Below, one piece after another: positions 32,913-43,331 of a stretch of DNA of 64,000 bases; position 1 is the stretch's first letter; each line of letters starts with the position of its first letter. The translations under genes were made by a program, and so were the position numbers. A model generated the notes under the pieces. The model was not told the origin of the DNA. It did not search any database and saw only the letters and a program-made list of their open reading frames with translations. The stretch is taken from assembly GCF_963678635.1 (NCBI RefSeq), contig NC_087062.1:47725283-47789282 (forward strand), given 5' to 3'. This stretch comes from Symsagittifera roscoffensis. Its lineage: Eukaryota > Xenacoelomorpha > Acoela > Convolutidae.

Positions 32913-33322
32913 TGAGTTAGGACCGAGTTGGTTAACTCATAGAGTAATTTCGGATAGGGTACACCGTCTGCTCGTCACGCTATCTTATTTTCGGCCGGAT
33001 AGATTCGTGCAACTTCTTAGTCTAATACCAATCCTAATCTTACTCTTATACTATCTAGTCTCAGGTTGTTTAACTAGTCTCTGCTAGGCTCAATAGATCT
33101 AGGGTATACTGGTTTATTGCGGCTGCTGAAGTGCTCGGGAGAGTCCAACTAATTTCTAAGTTAAATTCAAATCTCTCTGGTGCTGAAATTACAAGTAACT
33201 TCAGCACTTACAAATAAGTGGGTTGTTAGTTAGATGGATCATGATTGGTTAATATTAAATACTTTACATTGGTAAAATATCTAAATTATCCAATCATAAA
33301 ATGTAGTCTAGATCAGGTTCCA
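32913..33322 (-). repeat. B-in 3-prime LTR
   Basis: 410 bp, identical by eye to 51410-51819. In element orientation it starts TGGAACC at 33322 and ends ACTCA at 32913. The inner side has GGATGGG (33323-33329, minus strand), a short polypurine-like tract. Confidence 0.93.
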
Positions 33323-34936
33323 CCCATCCGGGTTTTACAGAGTTTTTTAGAATAGTTCTTCTGCAATTCGAAGGATGGATGATGGACGTTGGTGTTTGGC
33401 GAACATCTTATTTCTTCTGTTTCCTCTTTGTTAAAGAAGTTCCAGGAAGCTGGAGTTAGAGACATAAGACGTTGTGTCTTCTAGTGACAACGACTAAGTC
33501 TTTGCAACAAACTCAAATCTGATTTCAGAATGGTTTGCTATGTCAGGTTTTTCTGTTCTGCGTGGAGAACTTCTTTTGTGTCTGATCTAATTTGGGAATG
33601 GCGTGGAGATTGTGCGTGGAGGGGATGCCTGGTTACTCGGATCTGTACGTATACTTGAACATCGAGGTGGTCATTGGTCTAGTTCAATGAAGTCCTTTTC
33701 TGCGAAGTCAAGTCGTACTCTAAATCCTTTGAGTTGTGATTGTGAGTGGCATATCGATTGTGGTTGGCCATTCTCTCTCGAGCGTAGTGGGGTCGTTTTG
33801 TCTTTAGATGTTCGTCCTTGGTGTTGTATTCTGATCTATGTATTGCATAATGTAATTTACATTTTATAAAACATTTATTAGTTTAATATTTTTTAATTAT
33901 GATTTTAGTTAGTTGTTTTCACAAAAGCTTTTTGTTTTAGTTCGGTTATTTTGAAGAGTTACTCACACTTGAGTAGCTCTTATTAAAAATAGAGGTGTGG
34001 TCACAAAGCGTGGATGTAGCGCGGTGGGTTAGGCCGGCTATAGAGCATGCTCAGGACGTCCTTCCTGGTGGGTTAGGCCAGGAGTGGGAGTATGATTTCA
34101 TGCGGTTTTTGTGAGGGGTCCTGTTATGTGACAACGTTTTATGTTGGGTTTGTTGTGGTTTTTCTGATGTCTTGTTGGTTATGTCCTTTTTCCAAAAAGC
34201 AAATTGTTCGTGGTATGGGTTTGTCTTTCGACTTTTTTGTGTTTTATTATTTCTTTCTTAGACTTTATAATAGTCTTCAAAAGAATAAATTATCCAGTTT
34301 TAAACTGGGTTAATCCGGTTTGGGTACCGTTGGTTTCCTTTTCTTAGTCATGCTGTTATTCTATGATTTGTGGTATTTAGTAAGCTGCGTTGGTTAGTTT
34401 TGTTTAGTATATGATTCCTTTCCAACCGGGTTAAAGGAAAGTTTGAAACATGTTATTATATGTTAGAGTTGTTGAGTGTGAAAACTTGAAACTGAAATTC
34501 ATTATTTTAAACAATTCTTCGTGGGCGAGCTGTGCGAGTGTGGATAGAATTTCTGTGCGAATAAATGAGAATATCAAAAGGTTAGTACTGCATTTGCATT
34601 TTATTAATTTACTGCATAGAATTTGGAAATTTACTGCTAGTTATGGGGGAATTTTAAGTTACAAATTTTCATCATAATTAGATTTACTGCTTGTGGGGAA
34701 AATTTTAGAAATGAATTTACTGCATTGGTATTAAATTTATAAATTTATAAGTGTAAGAGATTAATAGAATTGTTGAAATCTGTTTGATGAAATTTGCGAT
34801 CTTTTTTTGTCTTTTGTGGTTTTTGTAGGTGATTGTCGGATGAAGGCTAAAAATCTAAAGAAAACATGGATAAAGTATGGTGAGTTTTTTAATATTTTAA
34901 TTAGTTAGTAATATTCATTTAATTCATACTTACCTG
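33323..34936 (-). other. B-in 3-prime non-coding region (1.6 kb)
   Basis: It lies between the stop of the 601-aa ORF and the 3-prime LTR. On the element strand I see no ORF worth calling; the plus-strand open frames here are antisense and unconvincing. It contains a candidate 79-nt intron right after the stop codon, and two GGTGGGTTAGGCC words at about 34022 and 34069. Part of it (33.4-34.1 kb) is less AT-rich than the rest of the element, which could mean captured sequence. Confidence 0.5.
34855..34933 (-). other. Candidate intron directly after the last B-in stop codon
   Basis: On the minus strand the stop of the 601-aa ORF is followed by a perfect donor, CAG/GTAAGTAT (GT at 34933-34932). 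A pyrimidine-rich TTTTCTTTAG acceptor ends at 34855. A TACTAAC word lies at 34914-34920, closer to the donor than a normal branch point. If spliced, it would be a 79-nt 3-prime UTR intron. The donor might instead serve a distant acceptor. Confidence 0.35.
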
Positions 34937-36742
34937 TTAGTCGTCGGGGAAAAAACCGTGGGGGAAGATGTCGTGAATTAGTTCTGAAGTTGTTAGTAGT
35001 TTAGCTAAGATGCGGATGATATTTTTAGTCTGAAGCAGTGGCCAAAGCAATTGAAGTGCCTTAATAGTGGTTAGTTCTTCAGTGCCAACTGCAAACTCAT
35101 AAGGTGTGTTTTGGATTAGATTATATAATTTGTGATTGAATTTAGTGTTGTGGATGAATTCTAAAATTGGGATTTCTATAGGTTGTACAAACTCGTGCGG
35201 GATAAGGAAGGGTCGGGATTCTTCGGCGTTGAAGGTCTTGGTGATGGGACAGAAGATGTACATTTGGGTTATGGGATCATAATTGCGAAGAATACCATGA
35301 AGGTTAGTATCTTTAATGCAATATGTGAAATTTAGGAAAAATGGTGAAGTGTATTTGGAATTAATGAATTGAAAACGATGGTGTGGTTGTCTAGAGGGTG
35401 TGTGTAGGTCAAAGTGATTTTGGATGAAGCGATAATAACTATATGTGTGGGTTTGTTTAGTGCGCAACATAATATCGTGTGAGCAGTGTAAATCTCTTTC
35501 GTGTGGTGCAAGGAAATGAAAGGTTAGTGAAAATATTTGGAAGCGTTCTTTAAAACTTTCGTATGCTTGTGTGTCTGTTAGTGCTTCTGAAATAATGTGA
35601 TCAAACTTTCGGTCAAAGATGTTTAGTGTAAATATATATGGTGTCTTGATGAAAAATTTCTCGGTAATTTGTGGATTAGCGAAGCGATCGTCGTCTAAGA
35701 ATTGATCTTGGTTAGCTCTGATGATGTTGTGATCATAGTATTCGAGTGTATATTCGTTAGCTCTAGGTGCAGTGTGTGTTTTTAGTGATTTTTTATATCC
35801 AACGTAAGTGAATTGTCTAGCGGTTAGTGGTGTAGTGAGTCGATATAGCATGTCCGTATTTCGCTCTATATCGATGTGAGTGTTAGATAAAGGTAAGCAA
35901 AGAGGGTTAGTAAAATGATAATATGAGGTCCAAGAGAGAGTGGGCATTAAAACGTATTCATCTACAAAGTTGCGTGTTTCGTTAGTGTCGTGGGGGGTGT
36001 TTAAGGTGTATTGTGGGAATGAGGGTAAGGTGATGGCTAAAAATTCTTTTGTGTTAGTATGCTTGGGGTGGTTGATGTATTCACGGGCTGTTCCTGGTTT
36101 TGCTGGGAAAGGATGGTTGGGGAACTTTCTTTTAAAAGTGCGGTAAGCTCTATTAGTGTTGAGTGAAGATTCAGTTGATGTGGATGATGGTGCTAATGAT
36201 TCAGTATAATTTGAAGAGGGTGTAGGGGTAGGGGGGTTGGATGAATTTATTGTGGAGGAGATTTGGTTTTTTGTTGGGGTATGGAGGTGGTAGGGTTGTT
36301 GTTGAAGGGTAATAAAATTATCTAGCTCTGGGGAGATTCGGGGGGTGTCTGGAGAATGAGATGATTGGTCAGAATGAAGTGAGGAGTAGGTTGGGGTAAC
36401 TTGGGAAGCATAAGAGGGTGTGGAAGTGATTGGGTCAGGGTTATTGGATAATATGGGTTGAAAAGGGGGTTGAGAAAAATTAGAAGAGTTATGAAAATTA
36501 TTGGATGGGGATGGTTCTGAGTCGGCAAATTCATCGGGGGTTTCAATATTCGGGTTATTGAGTTGTGAGATGGAATATAAAACTGAGATGTGTGAATTAG
36601 TGTCGGAATTCATGCCTGATGTTACATTACTAGATGGAAAATCGGGTGGCGGAAAAGCAAAAAGTGGTATTATTGGGATTGGAGAGGTAAGATTGGTTGG
36701 GTGGGAATTTGATCGGTGTAGTGATCCAAGTTGGCGGCTCAT
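34937..36742 (-). CDS. B-in last ORF, 601 aa, unknown function
   Basis: The ATG overlaps the env stop as ATGA, suggesting coupled translation. Residues 1-200 are Ser/Pro/Thr/Asn-rich and probably disordered, ending in a basic YRTFKRKFPNHPF stretch. Residues 200-601 look folded, rich in Phe/Tyr/His (YIFTLNIFDRKFDHII, FQIFSLTFHFLAPHERD, LHGILRNYDPITQMYIFCP), with no signal peptide or clear membrane helix. The start of the B-out copy (63678 on) is nearly the same. Function is unknown; position after env suggests an accessory protein. Confidence 0.75.
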   Translation of the reverse strand: MSRQLGSLHRSNSHPTNLTSPIPIIPLFAFPPPDFPSSNVTSGMNSDTNSHISVLYSISQLNNPNIETPDEFADSEPSPSNNFHNSSNFSQPPFQPILSNNPDPITSTPSYASQVTPTYSSLHSDQSSHSPDTPRISPELDNFITLQQQPYHLHTPTKNQISSTINSSNPPTPTPSSNYTESLAPSSTSTESSLNTNRAYRTFKRKFPNHPFPAKPGTAREYINHPKHTNTKEFLAITLPSFPQYTLNTPHDTNETRNFVDEYVLMPTLSWTSYYHFTNPLCLPLSNTHIDIERNTDMLYRLTTPLTARQFTYVGYKKSLKTHTAPRANEYTLEYYDHNIIRANQDQFLDDDRFANPQITEKFFIKTPYIFTLNIFDRKFDHIISEALTDTQAYESFKERFQIFSLTFHFLAPHERDLHCSHDIMLRTKQTHTYSYYRFIQNHFDLHTPSRQPHHRFQFINSKYTSPFFLNFTYCIKDTNLHGILRNYDPITQMYIFCPITKTFNAEESRPFLIPHEFVQPIEIPILEFIHNTKFNHKLYNLIQNTPYEFAVGTEELTTIKALQLLWPLLQTKNIIRILAKLLTTSELIHDIFPHGFFPDD

Positions 36743-39348
36743 CGTGGGCTAAAAAAATGATTATTTTGAGACTGAAAAGCGGTGGTATGGGGTTGTTCAA
36801 TAATTTGTTCATAAGTATTATGATCTTGTGACTGGTGTGTCATTATATGTTGGATGGGACTTTGTGATGTGGTGAGTCGAAAATTTGGATTATGTGTGAT
36901 GGCTAAATTTCGAAAATTTCGTGGGACTAGGGATAGTGGATGGTTATTTGGTAGGGGTGGTAATTGTGGTGCCGTTGGCGTTATGTCTACATTGTTATGT
37001 TCTTCGTCGTATGTATTTTGTCGTGTTGCTATTTTTGTGTTATATTCTTTTATTTGTGCGTCTAAAAGAATTTTGTTTATAGATGTAGAAAAGATTCCAA
37101 AAAATCCTGCAAAGAGTATGCGTGCTACGCTTGCTTGTCTGTTTACTTGTGTGTGTATAGCACATGTGTTGTAGATTCCTTTTAAAAGTGAGAAAAGAAA
37201 TCGAATAAAGTTAAACATTGCGTATAAAATAGTCAATTTTTCTAAGATGTAGTAGGGCCATCCTAGAAAATCGAGGATCTCATTTTTGAGTGTAACAAAG
37301 CTAAAAATGTTAATTGGTGATATATCTTGGGGACGGTATTTTTCACCGTTTAGATATATATAATCTTTAATGTCTTTAAAATATCCGCTATAGTCTTGCG
37401 TGTAGATATCGGCAAATCCTGTGGTTTCTGCAAGTTTGCGTAAATTTTGGTCTATTGATTGTCTTTGTATAGTGTCCATTTGTGTTAATAATTCTTGGAA
37501 TTGTTGTGTTCTAATGTGATGTTGAATATCTGATTTTGAATAGATTCCTATTGATTGTAAGTCGATATTTGGGTTTCGAGCAATAGCGCGAATGCTTTCT
37601 GGTGAAAATTTTTTGAGTGATTGCATTAATGTGGGATATGGAGTGAGAAGATAATATTTATTTTCATCAGGGTTTAGTTGTACTACATTGTGGCTGTTTT
37701 CTGATCCACATGGGACTGCGGTATCCCAGAAATAGGTTCTTCGTGAAAGTGTATCCACGAAATGTACTTTATTCTTATAAAAGATAGGGATTCTTTTATA
37801 ACATCGTTTATCTTCAAAAACGTATAGTGGTGATACTTTTTTAGTACAAGTATAAAACCATAAGATGTTTCCTTCATAGTTCAAAAAATTTGATCTATTT
37901 CCAGATAATAAGTATCCTGCATAGGGTATTTTTAATACTGCTAGTGCAAGTGATTGTAATATTTGTGTTCGTTCTAATTCGCATAGTTGGTGTAGTGTTT
38001 CTAATTCGGAGAGTGACATTTCTTGAAAAATTCGGCTAATTGTATAATCTAGTTTCATATCTAAATGAATATCATAGTGGATATTACCGAAATATGTAGT
38101 ATTCATTAGTGATAATTCTTGTAAGCGTGTGCTTCTGGTGTCATGGGGTTTTAGATGTCCACCAGGTTGTCCGTTGCTTTTTTCAAAATTAACTGGTATA
38201 TAGGATGTTCCTTCGTTTGGAGGATGACCTGTGGCATATGGGTCGATTTTTACTTTTCCAGTGGTCATGTCGAATCCTTTTTCGTATTCAACTAATATTT
38301 CAGAGTATTGTGTTCTGTGAAGTGGATTCCTGTATTTACATGCAAGTTCTGTTTCTTGATATATTTGAAAACGTGTCAATTTATTTTCTATATTGTCTAT
38401 GTTTCTAAAATTAGAACTTAGTTTTCGTGATGGATGGACTTGTTCATATGGAATTGATTGTATAAAATATTTTTCGTGAAATTTTATCATACGAGCGTGT
38501 ATTTTTGCTACTTGAAATGTCGTACATGTATCTTCGGGGAACCAAACAATTGTTGCTTGTGTTCTCGTTGTAGGGTCGCAATAACCTTGATCATTTTTAC
38601 AAGGTAATCGGATTCCTTGATAGATCATTGTATTATCTGATAAATCTCGTGTTAGTTGTATTTTTTCGAGTTGTATTTTCCAATCGAAAAACATTATTTC
38701 TTGGTATCCTTTATTTTTTGTGTCTGCTTTGCAGTTTGATGGTCATTTATACCAATGTGTGGTATCCAATGTTTATCGTGTAGGTCATAGGTTAATCGTC
38801 CGTGTATACGGGTATTTGTCGTCTAGTTTTATATGTCCTTGGTGTCTTTCAAGTTGTGATTGATGTACAGAGTCTGAAAAAACTTGAAAGTTAACTAACT
38901 TTCTTTCGGAGTTTTTATTTTGTGTGATGTTTAGTCTAAGTAATTCATTTTTACAATCGTCGGGATTGAGATGTAAAAGACGTTCTATATTACTCTGATA
39001 GAATGATTCATGGTCAAGTCGGTTTTTGTTTCCGTTCGAGACTTGTGAACAATGTACTTTCTTTTCGGAAAATGTTGCTGTGAATTTATAACCTGTAACT
39101 GTTGTTGCTCGGGCTTTTGAATAGAGTGTTGCTATTACATCTGTGGTTTCTATAGCTTGTGGTTCTGTTTCACATTGTGATACTTGATTTATTGCATATT
39201 TATGTAGTGTTTTTTGTTCATTTTCTTCACAATCGTAATGTGTTACTAATAAATCTTGTAGTCCTGTACGAGGGGAAGGGTTTATGTTTTGATTTGAGAT
39301 TACTAGAAAAAGGAGTTGGAGAAAAATTAATAATTTTAGAATATACAT
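36739..39348 (-). pseudogene. B-in envelope-like glycoprotein gene, disrupted
   Basis: ATG at 39348, then a signal peptide (ILKLLIFLQLLFLVIS), a cysteine-bearing ectodomain starting near HYDCEENEQK, many conserved Cys, then near the C-terminus hydrophobic segments (LTILYAMFNFIRFLFSLLKG; VARILFAGFFGIFS) and a Pro-rich cytoplasmic tail. The open frame stops at 38785 because of an 8-nt deletion near 38804. A 1-nt deletion near 38741 returns to the original frame, and the rest (38694-36739, 651 codons) is open. Compared with B-out, which is intact at this place. Architecture is of a class-I/III-like viral fusion protein; the YDC start recalls glycoproteins of jingchuviruses, but I cannot assign the family. 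Confidence 0.7.
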
Positions 39349-40472
39349 GTGTATGATAATCCTGAGTATGGATTATAAAATGTAATGTAGCCAATTGTGT
39401 TTTTGGTATATCTGTCGTATTTGTATATTACTTCAGTAGTTATAAACGGTGGTGGTAGTGATTGAGCTGTTATGTTAGGTGGATTTAATGGGTAGGGATG
39501 TTGGGTAATATTATTTAACTTAACTGTGATTTCAAACTTTAATTGTAAACTGTTTTGTTGGAGTATTTGAATATTGTGATCACGGATATCGTTGTGAATA
39601 TCTTGGCGATATTGTAATCTATTAAGTGCCCAGTTATGAAGGCGGTTACTTTCTTGATGTTGTCCAAATAATGGTGGAGGTGCTGTAAATGTATTCCAAT
39701 CTAGTCTTAAAGGAATATTTATTGATGATTGTTCTCGATATCTGGCGTCGAGATTATTTGGAAAATTTAAGTTAAAAGGTGGTGGTGAAATCTGGCTTAT
39801 TGATGGTGTTGATGGTAGTGATAATGTTTCTGGTAGTGATGAGGATGTTGTTGTATCCGTAGAAATATCTATTGGATTATTGACTAAATTTAATTCACCT
39901 TGTGTAAATGAATGTGTTGTCCAATATGGTAGTCGTGATGCCTGGTTTGGGGGGTTAAAGGGATTTTCACGTATTTGTTCAGATGTTGGCGTTGAACCTA
40001 AGTAATCTGATGGTAGGCTTGAGGTGCTACGTTGTGAAAGAAGCGTAGGGGTTTCTGGTAATATATCAATGGGGTTTTCTGGAGTGTTTTGTGATGGGGA
40101 TTGAGGTATATCAAAATGAACTCGGGGAGTTTGAAAATTTCTGTTTCGTCGAGGATGTATAATTTGTCTATTTATTTCGACTGTATTTTGGTTTTGACTA
40201 GGATTTCTTATTCTACTTAGTTCTTGTGGTAGTGTTGGGTATAGGTTATATGTTGGTTCGCTTAGAGGTGCTTGTCGTTGAACTGGTTCTAGTGGTTCTG
40301 ATAAACGAGCATGTCGTTCTTCAAAAGTGTATGGATTGTCTTGAAAAGAAATTCGTGTAGATGTTTGAGGATTTTGAGTAATTGAAGGTGGTGTTTGGTT
40401 ATCTTGGGATGATGTCGGTGAAGACTGATTCTGTGACTGTTGGGTAGCAATTTTTGATGGATTTTTGAATTG
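39336..40472 (-). CDS. B-in AUG-less ORF, about 378 codons, conserved, unknown
   Basis: Open from 40472 to the TAA at 39336 with no ATG in frame anywhere. N-terminal two thirds: Ser/Pro/Gln/Thr-rich, probably disordered, with conserved islands (NPYTFEERHARLSEP; PRVHFDIPQSPS; ASRLPYWTTHSF). C-terminal third looks folded (NRLHNWALNRLQYRQDIH, LQLKFEITVKLNN, TIGYITFYNPYSGLSYTCIF). Its end overlaps the env start by 13 nt. It lies in the -1 frame relative to the preceding 62-aa ORF, whose stop comes just before its opening. B-out keeps it intact over 377 codons, with synonymous changes where I compared. Initiation must use a non-AUG codon, splicing or recoding. Confidence 0.75.
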   Translation of the reverse strand, partial: QFKNPSKIATQQSQNQSSPTSSQDNQTPPSITQNPQTSTRISFQDNPYTFEERHARLSEPLEPVQRQAPLSEPTYNLYPTLPQELSRIRNPSQNQNTVEINRQIIHPRRNRNFQTPRVHFDIPQSPSQNTPENPIDILPETPTLLSQRSTSSLPSDYLGSTPTSEQIRENPFNPPNQASRLPYWTTHSFTQGELNLVNNPIDISTDTTTSSSLPETLSLPSTPSISQISPPPFNLNFPNNLDARYREQSSINIPLRLDWNTFTAPPPLFGQHQESNRLHNWALNRLQYRQDIHNDIRDHNIQILQQNSLQLKFEITVKLNNITQHPYPLNPPNITAQSLPPPFITTEVIYKYDRYTKNTIGYITFYNPYSGLSYTCIF

Positions 40473-40477
40473 TTACT

Positions 40478-40666
40478 TTAGTGGGAAGGTTTATGTTTAT
40501 TATAATATTCTTCCAAAAAAAGAATTAGAAGAATTGTTGCTAGGGCAAATGTGAATATTGCTTTCTTTATACATTTACATATTGTCAAAAGGAGGGATGA
40601 TAAAAATGTTATGAAAATTACAAACAATAAAAAAATATCAGTTCTACTGAAAATTTTTCGTATCAT
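40478..40666 (-). CDS. B-in small membrane ORF 2, 62 aa
   Basis: Starts with an ATGA overlap with the preceding ORF. Two hydrophobic segments (IFLLFVIFITFLSSLLLTIC and IFTFALATILLILFLEEYY) flank a short basic CIKKA turn, a hairpin-like two-helix membrane peptide. The B-out copy has about four amino-acid changes against about a dozen synonymous ones. No family recognised; viroporin-like small proteins have this shape, but that is only an analogy. Confidence 0.65.
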   Translation of the reverse strand: MIRKIFSRTDIFLLFVIFITFLSSLLLTICKCIKKAIFTFALATILLILFLEEYYNKHKPSH

Positions 40667-40893
40667 TTAGACAAGTTATATGAATCGTACCTGTGGATAT
40701 AATCAAGGGTTTTGGAAAGTTTGAGGAATAGTTCGAGTATAGTGTAGAAAATTAAAAAAATGTTACAAAAAATGATTAGGATTATTAGAAAAGATTCAAG
40801 TATATCAAAAAGAAATATTATAAAGGTTTCAAGTGTTGTAAAAAAATGTTTAAAATTTATGAGTATTTGAGTAACTGATTGAGAGAAGAGCAT
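40663..40893 (-). CDS. B-in small membrane ORF 1, 76 aa
   Basis: A polar N-terminal 25 residues, then a long hydrophobic stretch rich in Ile/Phe/Leu (ESFLIILIIFCNIFLIFYTIL), then an amphipathic tail (LFLKLSKTLDYIHRYD). The stop overlaps the next ATG as ATGA. The B-out copy lost a base near the end and stops five residues earlier. Unknown function; probably membrane-inserted. Confidence 0.6.
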   Translation of the reverse strand: MLFSQSVTQILINFKHFFTTLETFIIFLFDILESFLIILIIFCNIFLIFYTILELFLKLSKTLDYIHRYDSYNLSK

Positions 40894-41492
40894 TTAAGAA
40901 ATGATCTCTTGGTCGAATATTTTTTGCTGTTCGAGGCGATTTTCTAGTGTGGTCGGATTATTTATTAGTTTTTTGACAAGTGGGTTGAGTTTTGTAAAAA
41001 ATTGTTGGGGGCAATTTTCATGGTGATCGGGAGGTCTTCTTTGTCTTTATTTTCATTTGTCAAATGATCTGGGGTATTTTTGAGATTTTTATACTTTAGG
41101 CTAAATAAAATGTTCATTTTGTTACTTTAGGCTAAGTTAACAAATTTGTTTTGGGGGTATTCGTGGTCTGAGTTGGGGAAATATTGTTGATCTTTGGGTT
41201 ATTAGATAAGGGAGGGGTACGGTATTATGGTGATATTTATTTTAGTTGTCAAGTTGGAGTGGTTTGCTTATTTTTGACCTGGAGGTCGTAAAGTTATAGT
41301 TATAGATGTGCCTGGAGTTCTATATGATTCGTCTAATTGGTCTTAGTTTGAGTTAGAGAAAGTGACGGATTGGATGAATCCTATTGGTCTATTTTGAACT
41401 AGAATTATTACGTACTTGTCAGCATGTTATTTTGAAAAATGTAAATGAAAAATGTTTCGAAGGTTTCAAGATAGTGAAGTATAATGTTAAAA
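40894..41492 (-). other. B-in spacer between pol and the small membrane ORFs
   Basis: About 600 nt without a credible ORF. It contains two TTAGCCTAAAGTA-like direct repeats (41093-41137 region, minus strand), the second running into TATAAAAA. The same arrangement is present in B-out (58928-59519). Likely a promoter or other control region for the 3-prime genes. Confidence 0.45.
41086..41093 (-). promoter_or_regulatory. B-in TATA-like box upstream of 3-prime ORFs
   Basis: On the minus strand this reads TATAAAAA, directly after an AGCCTAAAG repeat, about 195 nt before the first small membrane ORF. It is conserved in B-out at 59321-59328. An internal promoter for the env-side genes is one explanation. 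Confidence 0.4.
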
Positions 41493-43331
41493 TTACTTTT
41501 GAAATTCCACTTTCTTTAAAATTTTAGATTGGGGGATGAATATTTTATAGTTTTTACGTGGTTGATTTCGGAGTCTTGTTGTTTTTCTATTTTCTGATTT
41601 GTCGATTTGTTCTTGGGGTATTATTTGTTCGGTCATTTTTCTATTTTTTCTTTGTTTTGGGGATTCTTTATGGTTTTGTGTATTGTTTTTGGTGGCGATT
41701 GGTTTTGTGTTTTGATTTTCGGTGGGGTTATCATTTTGTTCCGTGTTTTTCAGATGTGGTTCATTTTGAATGATTTTTAATCCTGTGAAAGAATATAATT
41801 GAGTTATTTCGCGGAGTGCGTATTCTTTTGGGTAATAAGGTAATAGGTTGTTTCGATGTTGAACGATTTCTTTTTTGTTTGAGTCGGTAATTTTATATGT
41901 GACATCAGTGGGTTTTGCAATTATTTGGTATGGTCCTTTTCGAAGGGGTTGTAATTTTTTAGAAATTCCTTTTTGAGTATTAAAATTAGGTATTAAAACA
42001 AATGTTCCAATTTTTAATTCGGAGGCTGGTGTAAAACGTGAATTGATTTGTTCATTAATGTTTTGTCTTTGTAATAACTTTTTTGTTATTTTTTGATAAA
42101 TTTCATTGTGTTTTTTATCTCTATTTAGAATCCATTCGGTGTGTGTACCGGAGGCTAGTTTAAGAATTTGTGGGTGATGAAAATGGTCTTCATCGTGTGT
42201 ATGTAAAGGTAGGTTATAACAAATTGAGTCTTTATTTGGTTGACAATAACCTTGTGCGTTTTTATGAGAATTTGCTGTAAACATTATTGGTTTGCGTGGC
42301 TTTTGGTTAAAAACCATTTCGTATGGTGACATTCCTAAAGTTGTCGTAATTTGTGAATTATACGCTAAGGGAAATAATTTTACATCTGCTGACCATTCGG
42401 TATATTTTGTATCATTTCCGTTGATGATACATCTAAGATATTCTTGTAATGAACGGTTCATACCTTCGACTAAGCCGTTTGTCCAAGGTGCATGAGATGT
42501 ACGTGGTTTGTGTTTAATGTTATATAAATGACATAGTGTGATAATTTCATTATTTATGAATTCTGTACCGTTGTCTGTAACTAAAATTTCTGGTAGTCCG
42601 AATTTTGCTATCCAGTGTTCATAGAGTGTTGTGTAAGCGTAATAAGCGTTACAATGTGGTACTGGGTTAAGTGCTACATAATATGTAAATGCGTCAACAA
42701 TTACCATAATGTAGGAGTTTCCTTCGGATGAGGGTGAAATTGGTCCTTTGGTATCAAATGAGATACGATGGTTAAAGTACAAGCTTTGTCCTTTAAAATC
42801 TTGTTTTTGTGCTATTTGTTTTTGATTTGGGTAAGGTTTATTTAGTTGACATACTATACAGTCATTGCATAGTACTTTTATCCAAATTGGTGCATTTGGG
42901 AAGTAAAAAGTTTGTATAAAATTTGAATATGTTTTTTCTGATCCAGAGTGTCCTTTAATATTTTGTGTATGTGAAATATTAAAAGCTATGAGAATCATAC
43001 TTAGAGGGAGACAGGGAACTGTAGATTCATTCAGGTTATACTCTAAAAGGTCTGTATTTTCGTTAATTGTTGTGTTGTTAAATTTGCGAAAGTATCGGAG
43101 GAGTGTTTTGTTTCCTAGAATGGTTGAATCTGCCTTGACAGGTTTAGTTTTATATTTGTGCCATGATTTTAGTTGTCTAATTATCGGGTCAAGATTTTGA
43201 TATTGTTTCAGTGTTGAAATTGTAATCGTTTCTGTTGAAGGGAGAAAAATGTTTTCAATTTCGAATTTAGATAAGGGTATTGTATCAAGTGGGTCGTGAA
43301 GGTCAAAAACTTGATTTATTGTGTATTTTGA
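41493..43331 (-). pseudogene. B-in integrase part of pol (frame-shifted from RT)
   Basis: A 1-nt deletion near 43331 separates it from the RT-RNase H frame. It contains the zinc domain (HTQNIKGHSG, then CNDCIVC), the catalytic core with Asp in SFDTKGP, Asp in VTDNGTEF and Glu in NGLVEGMNRSL (spacing 59 and 35 residues), then a GPY/F module (LRKGPYQII) and a Lys/Gln/Asn-rich tail. All catalytic residues are present, so only the frame break inactivates it. The open frame shown by ATG begins at 42998, inside the zinc domain. Confidence 0.85.

Noticed and set aside
32913-33087. Plus-strand open frame ending LIPILILLLYYLVSGCLTSLC, seen three times in the window
   Set aside because: It is the antisense reading of the LTR; the repetition only reflects three LTR copies.
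29672-33322. A separate 3.6-kb element with long terminal inverted repeats (foldback type)
   Set aside because: The inverted repeats are the 5-prime LTR of B-out and the oppositely oriented left LTR of B-in. The ATAC duplication and gag continuity at 51824 show a nested insertion instead.
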